A stretch of 64,000 bases of DNA. Origin: PHAA01 sp040217755 (lineage in GTDB: Bacteria > Bacillota > Syntrophomonadia > Syntrophomonadales > Syntrophomonadaceae). Numbering within the stretch: the stretch's first letter is position 1; every line of letters starts with the position of its first letter. The stretch covers positions 1-64,000 of the forward strand of contig JBEHWJ010000002.1 in assembly GCA_040217755.1 (NCBI GenBank), written 5' to 3'. Of the stretch, positions 54,123 through 61,931 are shown in pieces. Position numbers and translations under genes: made by a program. The notes beneath the pieces are model-generated. The model saw nothing but the letters and a program-made list of their open reading frames with translations, searched no databases and was not told the origin of the DNA.

Positions 54123-54859
54123 TGAAGGTAGATATCCTCACCCTTTTCCCCGCCATGTTCACCGGACCATTTGAGGAGAGTATCGTCGGCCGGGCCCGGC
54201 GACGGGGCTTGTTGGATATCAATATCACCAATATACGGGATTATGCCCTGGATAAGCACCAGCAGGTCGATGATTACCCGTATGGAGGGGGAGCGGGGAT
54301 GGTCATGAAGGCCGATGTTGTCTGCCGTGCCATCGATGCGGTTAGGCGACCTGATGCCCATCTGGTTTATCTGTCACCCCAGGGGCCCAGGTTGGTGCAG
54401 TCGACAGCAGCCCGCCTGGCGGAGAAGCCGCACCTTGTCCTGCTGTGTGGCCACTATGAAGGTATTGATGAAAGAGTCATGGACGAGGTGGATGAGGAAC
54501 TGTCAATCGGCGATTTCGTGCTCAGCGGCGGTGAGTTGGCGGCCATAGTGGTGGTGGATGCGGTAACTCGCCTTATCCCTGGTGCGCTCGGTGATGAGAA
54601 GTCAGTGCAGGAGGAGTCATTTGTGCAGGGTTTGCTGGAGTACCCCCATTACACCAGGCCCAGAATTTTCAGGGACATGGAAGTCCCAGAGGTGTTGCTA
54701 TCCGGGCATCACGAACATATTCGCCGCTGGCGGAAGAAACTGAGCCTTGAACGCACCCTTATGAAGCGCCCCGATTTGTTGTTGGGCCGCCATTTCGACC
54801 ATGAAGAGAAACAGATTTTGGAAGAGATATTGTTTAACGGGGAGAAACGGGTCCAGTGA
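54119..54859 (+). CDS. trmD: tRNA (guanine-N1)-methyltransferase TrmD
   Basis: 246-aa SPOUT enzyme that makes m1G37. VDILTLFPAMFTGP, YPYGGGAGMV, the knot GHYEGIDERV and IGDFVLSGGELAA, and the tRNA-binding linker LEYPHYTRP are present. The stop overlaps the GTG of the next gene, a second SPOUT methyltransferase. Confidence 0.97.
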   Translation: MMKVDILTLFPAMFTGPFEESIVGRARRRGLLDINITNIRDYALDKHQQVDDYPYGGGAGMVMKADVVCRAIDAVRRPDAHLVYLSPQGPRLVQSTAARLAEKPHLVLLCGHYEGIDERVMDEVDEELSIGDFVLSGGELAAIVVVDAVTRLIPGALGDEKSVQEESFVQGLLEYPHYTRPRIFRDMEVPEVLLSGHHEHIRRWRKKLSLERTLMKRPDLLLGRHFDHEEKQILEEILFNGEKRVQ

Positions 54860-55434
54860 GACGCTCCAGAGTATATATCGCTTTGCTGCACTATCCTATG
54901 TACAATAAAAACATGGATATAGTCACCACCTCAGTAACCAATTTGGATATCCACGATATCACCCGGGCCGCCAGGACTTATGATGTGGACGGCTTTTATA
55001 TAGTTCATCCATCCGCCAGTCAGCAGAAATTAATCCGGGATATCCTGGCGTACTGGCAGGAGGGATATGGAGGTACATATAATAGTGACCGCCAGGAGGC
55101 TTTCCGACTGCTGAGGCGGGCAGGGGATTTCCCGGAGGTGCTGGAAGGCATCCGTAAAGAGACCGGGCAGGAGACCATTACCATTGTAGCTACTGATGCC
55201 CGCCAATACTGCAACACCGTCACGTATCGCGGATTGCGGCGCGACATTGCCGAAACGGAGCGGGTATTCCTGCTCTTGTTCGGAACTGGATGGGGAATAG
55301 GTCAAGAATTGATGGAACGATGTGACTATATACTCGAACCCATATCCGGAGCCAGTGTTTATAATCATCTCTCCGTGCGTAGTGCGGTGGCCATCATATT
55401 GGACCGGCTATTGGGGGCAACCTGGTATAATTAA
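54856..55434 (+). CDS. TrmD-associated SPOUT RNA methyltransferase
   Basis: 192 aa, of the type found beside trmD in Clostridia, Thermotoga and Aquifex (TM1570-like). It starts with VYIALLHYPMYNKN, and the C-terminal knot region holds LLLFGTGWGIGQE and LEPISGASVYNHLSVRSAVAII, where SAM should bind. The RNA target is not known. The GTG at 54856 overlaps the trmD stop, so the two are translationally coupled. Confidence 0.85.
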   Translation: MRRSRVYIALLHYPMYNKNMDIVTTSVTNLDIHDITRAARTYDVDGFYIVHPSASQQKLIRDILAYWQEGYGGTYNSDRQEAFRLLRRAGDFPEVLEGIRKETGQETITIVATDARQYCNTVTYRGLRRDIAETERVFLLLFGTGWGIGQELMERCDYILEPISGASVYNHLSVRSAVAIILDRLLGATWYN

Positions 55435-55444
55435 GAGCATTTTC

Positions 55445-55473
55445 TTGAGATAGCCATCAAGCTGTGTTAGAAT
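55445..55473 (+). promoter_or_regulatory. Promoter of rplS
   Basis: TTGAGA (55445-55450), a 17-base spacer and TAGAAT (55468-55473). Confidence 0.65.
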
Positions 55474-55491
55474 AGGTTTGTTCTGTATCAA

Positions 55492-55522
55492 AGGCGGTAT
55501 ATGGCTGGGTCAGCCCGCCTGC
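55492..55522 (+). promoter_or_regulatory. Hairpin leader of rplS, possible L19 autoregulatory element
   Basis: AGGCGG...CCGCCT encloses an inner GGCTG-ggt-CAGCC stem, just before the rplS ribosome site. This layout is like the L19 leaders of other Bacillota; assignment is tentative. Confidence 0.35.
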
Positions 55523-55541
55523 AGAAAGGAGGTAAGATATT

Positions 55542-55898
55542 TTGCAAGACATAATCCGTTCTGTCGAAGAGGAACACTATAGAAAAGACCTGCCCGCATT
55601 TGGCCCGGGTGATACGGTGAAAGTACACACCAAAGTCGTCGAAGGTACGAGAGAGAGAATCCAGATGTACGAGGGTGTGGTTATTAAGATCAGGGGTGCC
55701 GGCCTATCCAAGAATTTCACGGTTAGAAGGGTGACCTACGGGGTTGCGGTGGAAAGGACCTTCTTGCTCCATTCACCCAAGATCGCCAAGATCGAAGTAA
55801 CCAGGCGAGGAAAGGTGCGCAGGGCAAGACTCTTCTATCTGCGGGGCCTGACCGGCAAAAAGGCTCGGGTTAAGGAAAAGGGCCGTTTTTCCAGATAA
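55542..55898 (+). CDS. rplS: 50S ribosomal protein L19
   Basis: 118 aa. FGPGDTVKVHTKVVEGTRER, YEGVVIKIRG and the C-terminal RRGKVRRARLFYLRGL are standard. L19 lies at the 30S-50S interface. TTG start behind AGGAGGT. Ends before a strong terminator. Confidence 0.97.
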   Translation: MQDIIRSVEEEHYRKDLPAFGPGDTVKVHTKVVEGTRERIQMYEGVVIKIRGAGLSKNFTVRRVTYGVAVERTFLLHSPKIAKIEVTRRGKVRRARLFYLRGLTGKKARVKEKGRFSR

Positions 55899-55910
55899 AG
55901 TCGCTAAGAG

Positions 55911-55938
55911 GAGAATACTTGAGGGTATTCTCTTTTTT
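55911..55938 (+). terminator. Terminator after rplS
   Basis: GAGAATAC-ttgagg-GTATTCTC followed by six T residues. Confidence 0.92.
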
Positions 55939-55982
55939 ATTACCAGGACCATTTTCGGAAGGGTAAAGAAAGAGGGATGACA

Positions 55983-56819
55983 TTGGCTATCAATTGGTAT
56001 CCCGGCCATATGGTTAAAGCCAAACGGGAAATACAGCAGAACATCAAATTGGTCGACATTGTCGCCATTTTGCTGGACGCCCGGGCGCCTTTCTCCTGCC
56101 GCAATCAGGATCTGGAAAACATGAGCAGCCGGAAAAGGTTGCTGTTCGTGCTCAATAAAATGGACCTGGCCGATCCAGAGGTTACCCGGCGGTACCTGAC
56201 CCGTTTGCGGCAGGATGGGATAGCAGCGGTGGCCATGGACTCGACCAGCGGCAAGGGACTCAAGGAGACTATCCAAGCCCTGAAATTATTGTTTCAGCCC
56301 CAAGCCGAAGAGATGGTCCGCAAAGGCCGCCGGGTCAGGCCGATGCGGGTCATGGTGGTGGGGGTGCCCAATATCGGCAAGTCCACTTTCCTGAACTGCC
56401 TGGTGGGCAAGAAGATGGCGGTCACCGGCGCCAAACCCGGCATAACCAGAGGCAAGCAGTGGGTAAGGGTGCGGGAGGACATAGAATTGATGGATACGCC
56501 AGGACTTATGTGGCCCAAGGTCGAAAATGACGAACAAGGTCTGAAACTGGCCCTGCTGAGCATCGTCGGTGAAAATGCCTACCAGGAACAGGAGGTAGCC
56601 TTGTACCTGCTGGAAGTCCTTAAGTCGAGGTCGCCGGAAATCCTCAGGGATAGACTGAAAGTGGCGGACGTCGACCGCCCGGCCCTCGAATTGCTGGAAC
56701 AGGTCGCCCGCCAGCGCGGTCACCTGCTCAAAGGTGGGCAGTTGGATCTGGGGAAAACCTGTAAGGCCCTGCTGCAGGATTTTCGCAAGGGCAATCTAGG
56801 CCGCCTGAGCCTGGATTAG
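55983..56819 (+). CDS. rbgA: Ribosome biogenesis GTPase YlqF/RbgA
   Basis: 278-aa circularly permuted GTPase needed for late 50S assembly. The G4 motif NKMD comes first (about 59), then G1 GVPNIGKST and G3 DTPG. The N-terminus INWYPGHMVKAKREI matches the family. The start is TTG 55983 (GAGGG six bases upstream) or ATG 55977. Usually followed by rnhB; here a CoA-transferase gene lies between. Confidence 0.94.
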   Translation: MAINWYPGHMVKAKREIQQNIKLVDIVAILLDARAPFSCRNQDLENMSSRKRLLFVLNKMDLADPEVTRRYLTRLRQDGIAAVAMDSTSGKGLKETIQALKLLFQPQAEEMVRKGRRVRPMRVMVVGVPNIGKSTFLNCLVGKKMAVTGAKPGITRGKQWVRVREDIELMDTPGLMWPKVENDEQGLKLALLSIVGENAYQEQEVALYLLEVLKSRSPEILRDRLKVADVDRPALELLEQVARQRGHLLKGGQLDLGKTCKALLQDFRKGNLGRLSLD

Positions 56820-57185
56820 ACCGCTGCCGCAGGTTTTCGCCAGCTGTGGGTTTAATAGTGGTAGTATCTCATCCATGGGTATGCAGATCGACGCTGCCAT
56901 CCAGCGCCTCTTGGCTTTGCCTGAGCCCCAAGTACTTGGTCCAGTCCCAAAATGCCATTTCCCCTAATTTTGGCTATCGCCACCTCCCCCTGCCTTGGGT
57001 GTGAATTGGTAACCATGGCCACAATTCCATTGCCTCAATAAGCCGGCCGGAAACACGGTCTCCGGGCTGGTTTTGCGCAGGAGGAGGGCCAGGCCTTAAA
57101 TAGCAGGTGTTTATTATTGGTAGAAAAGCGGGGGACGGTCAGATATAATACAAAATATGCGGCAAATGGTCAGGGAGGATGGAGG
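56820..57185. other. Intergenic stretch between rbgA and CoA-transferase gene
   Basis: 366 bases. The only frame of note is a 29-codon minus-strand one (56869-56958) starting MAFWDWTKYLGLRQ; it has no well-placed ribosome site and I do not call it a gene. A GC-rich hairpin lies at 57041-57074. A TATAAT at about 57142 has only a weak -35 (TAGAAA) 17 bases before it and could drive the CoA-transferase gene. Confidence 0.4.
57041..57074 (+). terminator. Probable terminator upstream of the CoA-transferase gene
   Basis: AGCC..CCGGA-N9-TCCGG-GCT hairpin followed by GGTTTT. The T-run is short. Confidence 0.45.
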
Positions 57186-58523
57186 ATGGACCTCAGGGAT
57201 ATTTATCAAAGCAAATTGATATTGGCATCTGCTGCTGCCGGTTTAGTGAAGTCAGGAGATTGGATCGATTACGGTGTGGGCGTTTCTCATCCGGTCGCCT
57301 TTGACCAGGCTTTGGCGGCGCGGGCAGGGGATTTGCAGGACGTTAAAGTCCGGGGGGCCTTTACCCTTTGGATGCCGGCCATTTTCCAGATAGAGAATCC
57401 GGGCCAACACTTCTGTTGGAACTCATGGCATTTCACTGCCATTGACCGCCAGATCATGGAGATGGGGTGCGGATTCCACTCCCCCATGAGCTTCTGCGAA
57501 CTTCCCCGCTATTACGGCGAAAACTTGGAACCTATATCGGTTTCGGTCTGCCAGGTAGCACCGATGGACGGGGAGGGGTACTTCAGCTACGGTACCTCGC
57601 CTTCCTATCAGGCGGCAGTTTCTGCCCAAGCGGAAATCAAGATAGTCGAAGTTAATCACAATATGCCCCGGACACGGGGGAGCAGTGATATCAATATACA
57701 TATATCCCAGGTCGATTTTGTGATCGAGGGTCCCAATGGGGATATAGCTGAGGTTGAACCAGGCCCACCCGATGATATTGACCGCCGGGTGGCTAACTTT
57801 ATCGTCGAAGAGATACCCAACGGCGCCTGTTTGCAGCTGGGTATCGGGCGCATGCCCAACGCAGTTGGAAGCCTCATAGCTGATTCGGATTTAAAGGATT
57901 TGGGAATTCATACCGAAACCTATGTAAATGCTATTATGGATATAGCTGCCCGGGGAAAGATCAACGGTTTAAACAAGTCCATCGACCGGGGACGCCAGGT
58001 GTACTCCTACGTGCTCGGTTCCCGCCAACTATATGAATTCGTCCATGAAAATCCTGATCTGATGGCGACAACCATAGATTACAGTAACGATCCCAGCATA
58101 ATTGCCCGGTTGGATAATTTCATCTCCATTAACAATGCCATCGAGATAGATCTATTCGGACAAGTGACTGCGGAATCCAACGGCCTCAGGCAGATAAGCG
58201 GTGCCGGCGGATTCTTGGGCTTTGTCATCGGAGCCTATTGGTCCAAGGGGGGCAAAAGCATCGTATGCCTTTCCTCCACTTATGGTCACTCCGAGCAAAG
58301 AAAGTCACGGGTGGTGGCCACTCTATCCGCGGGCACAATAGTAACCAGCGGCCGCACCCTGACCCAATGGGTGGTGACCGAATATGGCAAGGCCAACCTG
58401 AAAGGTATGAGCACCTGGCAGCGGGCTGAAGCGCTGATAGCCATGGCCCACCCTGATTACCGCGAGGACCTGATAAGAGACGCCGCCCGGATGGGGATCT
58501 GGCGCCGGAGCAACCAAAGATGA
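57186..58523 (+). CDS. Acetyl-CoA hydrolase/CoA-transferase family protein
   Basis: 445 aa. Family I-type CoA-transferase fold with two similar halves, as in 4-hydroxybutyrate and butyryl-CoA:acetate CoA-transferases. The probable catalytic glutamate is E244 in GIHTETYVN; LQLGIGRMPNAV precedes it, and GAGGFLGFVIGAYWSKGG is the CoA-binding glycine-rich loop. It could move CoA between acetate and an acyl-CoA, fitting butyrate or fatty acid metabolism of a syntroph; substrate is inference. The start is the ATG at 57186 right after AGGGAGGATGGAGG. The gene interrupts the common rbgA-rnhB order and overlaps rnhB by four bases. Confidence 0.88.
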   Translation: MDLRDIYQSKLILASAAAGLVKSGDWIDYGVGVSHPVAFDQALAARAGDLQDVKVRGAFTLWMPAIFQIENPGQHFCWNSWHFTAIDRQIMEMGCGFHSPMSFCELPRYYGENLEPISVSVCQVAPMDGEGYFSYGTSPSYQAAVSAQAEIKIVEVNHNMPRTRGSSDINIHISQVDFVIEGPNGDIAEVEPGPPDDIDRRVANFIVEEIPNGACLQLGIGRMPNAVGSLIADSDLKDLGIHTETYVNAIMDIAARGKINGLNKSIDRGRQVYSYVLGSRQLYEFVHENPDLMATTIDYSNDPSIIARLDNFISINNAIEIDLFGQVTAESNGLRQISGAGGFLGFVIGAYWSKGGKSIVCLSSTYGHSEQRKSRVVATLSAGTIVTSGRTLTQWVVTEYGKANLKGMSTWQRAEALIAMAHPDYREDLIRDAARMGIWRRSNQR

Positions 58524-59206
58524 GCTACAGCCAGGATAACTTGAGCGAGGAAAAGCAGCGGCACCGGAAACTGAAAAGATATGAGAACCGTGCCTACCGG
58601 GAAGGTTTTCGCTGTATTGCGGGGCTCGATGAAGTCGGCCGGGGTCCTATCGCCGGACCGGTAATGGCGGCAGCGGTAATACTGCCCCGGAATTTCTTTT
58701 TGCCGGGGGTGAACGATTCCAAACGGGTAAACCCCATCCGGCGGTTGGAAATGGCGGCGGAAATTAAGCAAAGGGCGATAGCCTGGGTGGTCGCGGCGGT
58801 ATCATCACAGCAGATCGACCGGAAAAACATACTGCAGTGCACCCGTGAAGCCATGCGCATTTGTGTCGATGAGCTGACGCCCCGGCCGGATTTCCTCCTT
58901 ATCGATGCAGTAAATTTGCCCAATCTGGAGATGGAGCAATATCCAATCATCAAAGGAGACAGCCTGAGTATTTCCATAGCCTGCGCATCCATATTGGCCA
59001 AAACGGAGAGAGATGCGGTTATGGAGTCATACGATAAACTATACCCGGGGTATGGTTTTGCGCAGCACAAAGGATACGCGACCCGCGAGCATTGTATAGC
59101 TGTGGAGAGTTTGGGGCCCTGTGTCATTCACCGTTGCAGTTTCGAACCGGTTAAAAGTCTGATGAGCGGTCAAGACTGGATTCAACCCGGTCTTTTCGAT
59201 ACATAA
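58520..59206 (+). CDS. rnhB: Ribonuclease HII
   Basis: 228 aa. Cuts RNA in RNA-DNA hybrids and removes single ribonucleotides. Acidic residues D37 and E38 in GLDEVGRGPIAGP, D in LLIDAVNLP and the GDSLSISIACASILAK segment form the active site; the HKGY motif (FAQHKGYATREH) is present. The ATG overlaps the CoA-transferase stop. Confidence 0.96.
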   Translation: MSYSQDNLSEEKQRHRKLKRYENRAYREGFRCIAGLDEVGRGPIAGPVMAAAVILPRNFFLPGVNDSKRVNPIRRLEMAAEIKQRAIAWVVAAVSSQQIDRKNILQCTREAMRICVDELTPRPDFLLIDAVNLPNLEMEQYPIIKGDSLSISIACASILAKTERDAVMESYDKLYPGYGFAQHKGYATREHCIAVESLGPCVIHRCSFEPVKSLMSGQDWIQPGLFDT

Positions 59207-59264
59207 ATGCATCCTGCGCTTCTGGGCGCAACTACCGGAAGGGCCAGATGGATTGGAGCAGGGC

Positions 59265-59612
59265 ATGAAGAAGAAACTCGGTCTTAAGGGAGAAGATTTG
59301 GCGGCTTCATATCTACAGGAACAAGGCTACCGTATTCTGCAAAGAAACTATCGCAGCAAGAGTGGGGAGATAGATATAATCTGTTCCAGGGCGGGAGTAA
59401 TCGTATTCGTTGAGGTCAAGACCCGCACCAGTAAGATCTTTGGTACCCCGGAAGAGTCTATAACCTGGCGGAAACGCGACCACATCCGGAGGGTGGCTCT
59501 CGATTATCTGGCCGCCTGCCGTCAACCCTTCAAGGAATTGAGGTTCGATGTGATCGGTATCATGGTGGAACAGGGCATTCCCAAGATAAACCATTTGGAG
59601 GGAGCTTTCTAG
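59265..59612 (+). CDS. yraN: YraN/UPF0102 nuclease-fold protein
   Basis: 115 aa, normal length for the family. The restriction-like core has GEDLAASYLQEQGYRILQRN, GEIDII and VFVEVKTR (D-ExK type site). Function in vivo is unsettled; a role in DNA processing is guessed from the fold. The start is the ATG at 59265 with GGAG six bases upstream. Confidence 0.9.
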   Translation: MKKKLGLKGEDLAASYLQEQGYRILQRNYRSKSGEIDIICSRAGVIVFVEVKTRTSKIFGTPEESITWRKRDHIRRVALDYLAACRQPFKELRFDVIGIMVEQGIPKINHLEGAF

Positions 59613-59677
59613 TTTTCCTCCTGGGGTTTTTACCTGGTATAGATAAACATGTTTGAAAGGATTGGAAGAGTAGGCCG

Positions 59678-60526
59678 ATGATGATTTATGGGAAGGAAAT
59701 AAGAGACCGGTTGAAATCAGAATTGAAAGAGGCGGCTTCCCGGGGCGGAATGGTGATGACGATTGTGCAGGTAGGGGAGGAAGGACCTTCGACTGCATAT
59801 GTAAATGGAGCGAAGCGATTCGCCCGGGAAATAGACTGTGATTTAAGAATAATGCAGCTTCCTTGTGATATAAGCGAATCCGAATTGTTGGGTAAAGTGG
59901 AATCCCTAAACCGGGACCCGGAAATCACCGGCATCATGATCCAGAAGCCCTTGCCCGGCCATATCAATTCCGATGCGGTGGTAGAAGCCATGGATTACCA
60001 CAAAGATGTGGAAGGAATCCATCCTTACAACCTGGGGCGCCTGTTGACCAAGGAACCGGGCATACGCCCCACCACTCCCAAAGCGGTCATCCGGATGCTG
60101 AAGGAACACAATATCGATATCGACGGACGCAAGGTGACGGTAGTGGGGCGCAGCAGCATCCTGGGAGGACCGGTAGCGGTAATGGCCATAGCCGAAAATG
60201 GTACGGTGACCGTTTGCCATACGCACACCCGGGACTTGGCTGCAGAAACCAGGAATGCTGATATAATCATCGCCGCAGTAGGGAAATCCCACTTTATAAC
60301 CGCAGATATGGTCAGGGAAGGCGCGGTTATCATAGATGCCGGGATCAACTTCGATGCCAACGGCAAAATATCCGGTGATGTACATCCCGATGCCTGTGCC
60401 AGGGCGAGTTATGCCAGCGCCGTCCCGGGTGGGGTAGGAATGATAACCACCGCCGAGCTGTTCGACAACCTGCGCATCCTGGCCGAGATGAAGAATATTC
60501 CCTCGAATTTTTGCATAAGATATTAG
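59678..60526 (+). CDS. folD: Divergent FolD-type methylene-THF dehydrogenase/cyclohydrolase
   Basis: 282 aa, clearly of the FolD fold: VGRSSILGGPVAVM is the dinucleotide site and VPGGVGMITTAELFDN the C-terminal signature. Several normally strict positions differ. The YVxxKxK motif reads YVNGAKR (41-47), so the catalytic lysine position holds arginine; QLPLP is QKPLP (89-93); KDVDG is KDVEG (109-113); PCTP is PTTP. The family interconverts methylene-, methenyl- and formyl-tetrahydrofolate. This copy may be a paralogue with altered or single activity. ATG at 59678; last gene before the riboswitch region. Confidence 0.8.
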   Translation: MMIYGKEIRDRLKSELKEAASRGGMVMTIVQVGEEGPSTAYVNGAKRFAREIDCDLRIMQLPCDISESELLGKVESLNRDPEITGIMIQKPLPGHINSDAVVEAMDYHKDVEGIHPYNLGRLLTKEPGIRPTTPKAVIRMLKEHNIDIDGRKVTVVGRSSILGGPVAVMAIAENGTVTVCHTHTRDLAAETRNADIIIAAVGKSHFITADMVREGAVIIDAGINFDANGKISGDVHPDACARASYASAVPGGVGMITTAELFDNLRILAEMKNIPSNFCIRY

Positions 60527-60585
60527 AAAATACTGGACAAAAATGATAAATTGTGATTTAGTATAAGAACAATCTCTTGAATAAA

Positions 60586-60659
60586 GGCAAACTCGTTGAA
60601 AGACGAAGACGCAAAGCCACGGGTCTAAGGACAGCAATGTCTATGACAGCCGGGTTGCC
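60586..60659 (+). promoter_or_regulatory. Cyclic di-GMP-I (GEMM-I) riboswitch, first of tandem pair
   Basis: Begins GGCAAAC, has a P1b hairpin with a GAAA-type loop, the core GACGCAAAGCCACGGG then CTAAGG, and closes with AGCCGGGTTGCC. These are the defining GEMM-I elements. It is followed 24 bases later by an intrinsic terminator. Confidence 0.93.
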
Positions 60660-60682
60660 TGGAGCAGATATAGTATTATCCG

Positions 60683-60717
60683 ACCTGCCAGCAACTCGCT
60701 GAGCAGGTTTTGTTTTT
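60683..60717 (+). terminator. Terminator of the first c-di-GMP riboswitch
   Basis: ACCTGC...GCAGGT with an inner AGC/GCT pairing, then TTTTGTTTTT. It is placed as the expression platform of riboswitch 1. Confidence 0.85.
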
Positions 60718-60764
60718 AATTGAATAATTCAGGACGGCGGGGCCAAGAGCCCCTCACCGATAAT

Positions 60765-60838
60765 AGCAAACCTGTCGAAAGGCGGGGACGCAAAGCCACG
60801 GGTCTAAGGACGATTGGTCTACGATAGCCGGGTTGCCG
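60765..60838 (+). promoter_or_regulatory. Cyclic di-GMP-I (GEMM-I) riboswitch, second of tandem pair
   Basis: AGCAAACC, a CGAAAG hairpin, the same GACGCAAAGCCACGGG core, CTAAGG and AGCCGGGTTGCC. A GGGGC-caaga-GCCCC hairpin lies just upstream (60739-60753), and GGACGGC (60732) and GCCGTCC (60873) flank the element as an inverted repeat. A TTTTTT run at 60860 may belong to its terminator. It ends 65 bases before the transglutaminase-like gene. Confidence 0.93.
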
Positions 60839-60903
60839 AAGGAGGATCTGGTACCTGCCTTTTTTCTTGCGGGCCGTCCAGTTATGAAAGGGGTTAAGGC
60901 TCA

Positions 60904-61893
60904 ATGTTGGCCGGCAGGAAACGCCTAGGATTATACATCGCGCTCATAGTTACCTTGATTCTTACCCAAACGCCTATGGTCGCGGCAGAAAGCAACCATC
61001 CCAGTTTAACGCCGGATCACCATTCTGGTCTAGCGAACAGCGACTATTACATTCTCCAAAACAATGTGGTAATCGAGAATTCAGGTTCGGAACCAGCCAC
61101 CAGGGTGAGGTTGGAGGTGCCCTTGATGGCAGACCTGGATTCACCTTACCAGGATGTGGTGAAAGAAGAGTTTTCGCCCCAACCTACCGAGATAAGAAAA
61201 ATGGGCGACGGCACCCGTACCGGGGTATTCAGTTTCGAAGACATCGCTCCCGGTACATGTACTGTTCTGACACAAAAATATACGGTCAGGTTAGACGGGA
61301 GCAACTGGCTTAATAATGGCGGCGGCGAGATTCTGATTGACCCCCGGGCATATTTAGGACCGGCTGCCAAAATAGAATGCGCCGACCCCCGCATCCAGGC
61401 TGTGGCGCTACGCATCAATCCCAATGGCGACATCGATGATCTTGGTGTGGCCCAGAAAGCCTTTGAATTCACCCGCAGCACGCTGACTTACAACTCGTAT
61501 TCTCCATCTGCCAACCAGGGAGCATTGGCGGGTTTGCAGGCCGGGAGCGGATGTTGTGAAGAATACGCATCATTGTTCGTGGCCGTGTGCCGGGCTTCAG
61601 GAATTCCAGCCCGGATAGTGAACGGGTATGCCAATGACCGAGACGAGTTGGCCGAGGATGAGACGCTGATAAATATGACTGGCCGCCGGCATCAGTGGGC
61701 CGAATTCTACCTGGATGGTAAGGGATGGATCCCCGTTGATCCCACCCTATCCATTGATATGCGCCCGGTATTCGGGCAACTCCCGACCGGATGTTATGTG
61801 GCAGAGAACTATGGTGACCGGCAGGTCACTGGTAAATACCGCGGCGGTAAACTGGCGATTCAGTTCCAGGACCAAGTAGCCCGAGGATATTAA
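60904..61893 (+). CDS. Secreted transglutaminase-like protein
   Basis: 329 aa. Signal peptide about 1-25 (IALIVTLILTQTPMVAA). A beta-rich N-terminal domain (about 40-160) precedes the transglutaminase core, with a CC pair (C217/C218) in GSGCCEEYAS, H263 in RHQWAEF and D279 in VDPT forming a Cys-His-Asp triad. Bacterial members act as peptidases or cross-linkers outside the cell. AAGGGG precedes the ATG. Two c-di-GMP riboswitches lie directly upstream, so secretion of this enzyme should answer to c-di-GMP. Confidence 0.85.
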   Translation: MLAGRKRLGLYIALIVTLILTQTPMVAAESNHPSLTPDHHSGLANSDYYILQNNVVIENSGSEPATRVRLEVPLMADLDSPYQDVVKEEFSPQPTEIRKMGDGTRTGVFSFEDIAPGTCTVLTQKYTVRLDGSNWLNNGGGEILIDPRAYLGPAAKIECADPRIQAVALRINPNGDIDDLGVAQKAFEFTRSTLTYNSYSPSANQGALAGLQAGSGCCEEYASLFVAVCRASGIPARIVNGYANDRDELAEDETLINMTGRRHQWAEFYLDGKGWIPVDPTLSIDMRPVFGQLPTGCYVAENYGDRQVTGKYRGGKLAIQFQDQVARGY

Positions 61894-61931
61894 GTCGGAA
61901 TAAATGTCAAGATTACGGAGGTGTTGAATTA

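Noticed and set aside
56869..56958. 29-codon minus-strand frame after rbgA
   Set aside because: Ribosome-like GGGG is too close to the ATG and nothing resembles a known peptide.
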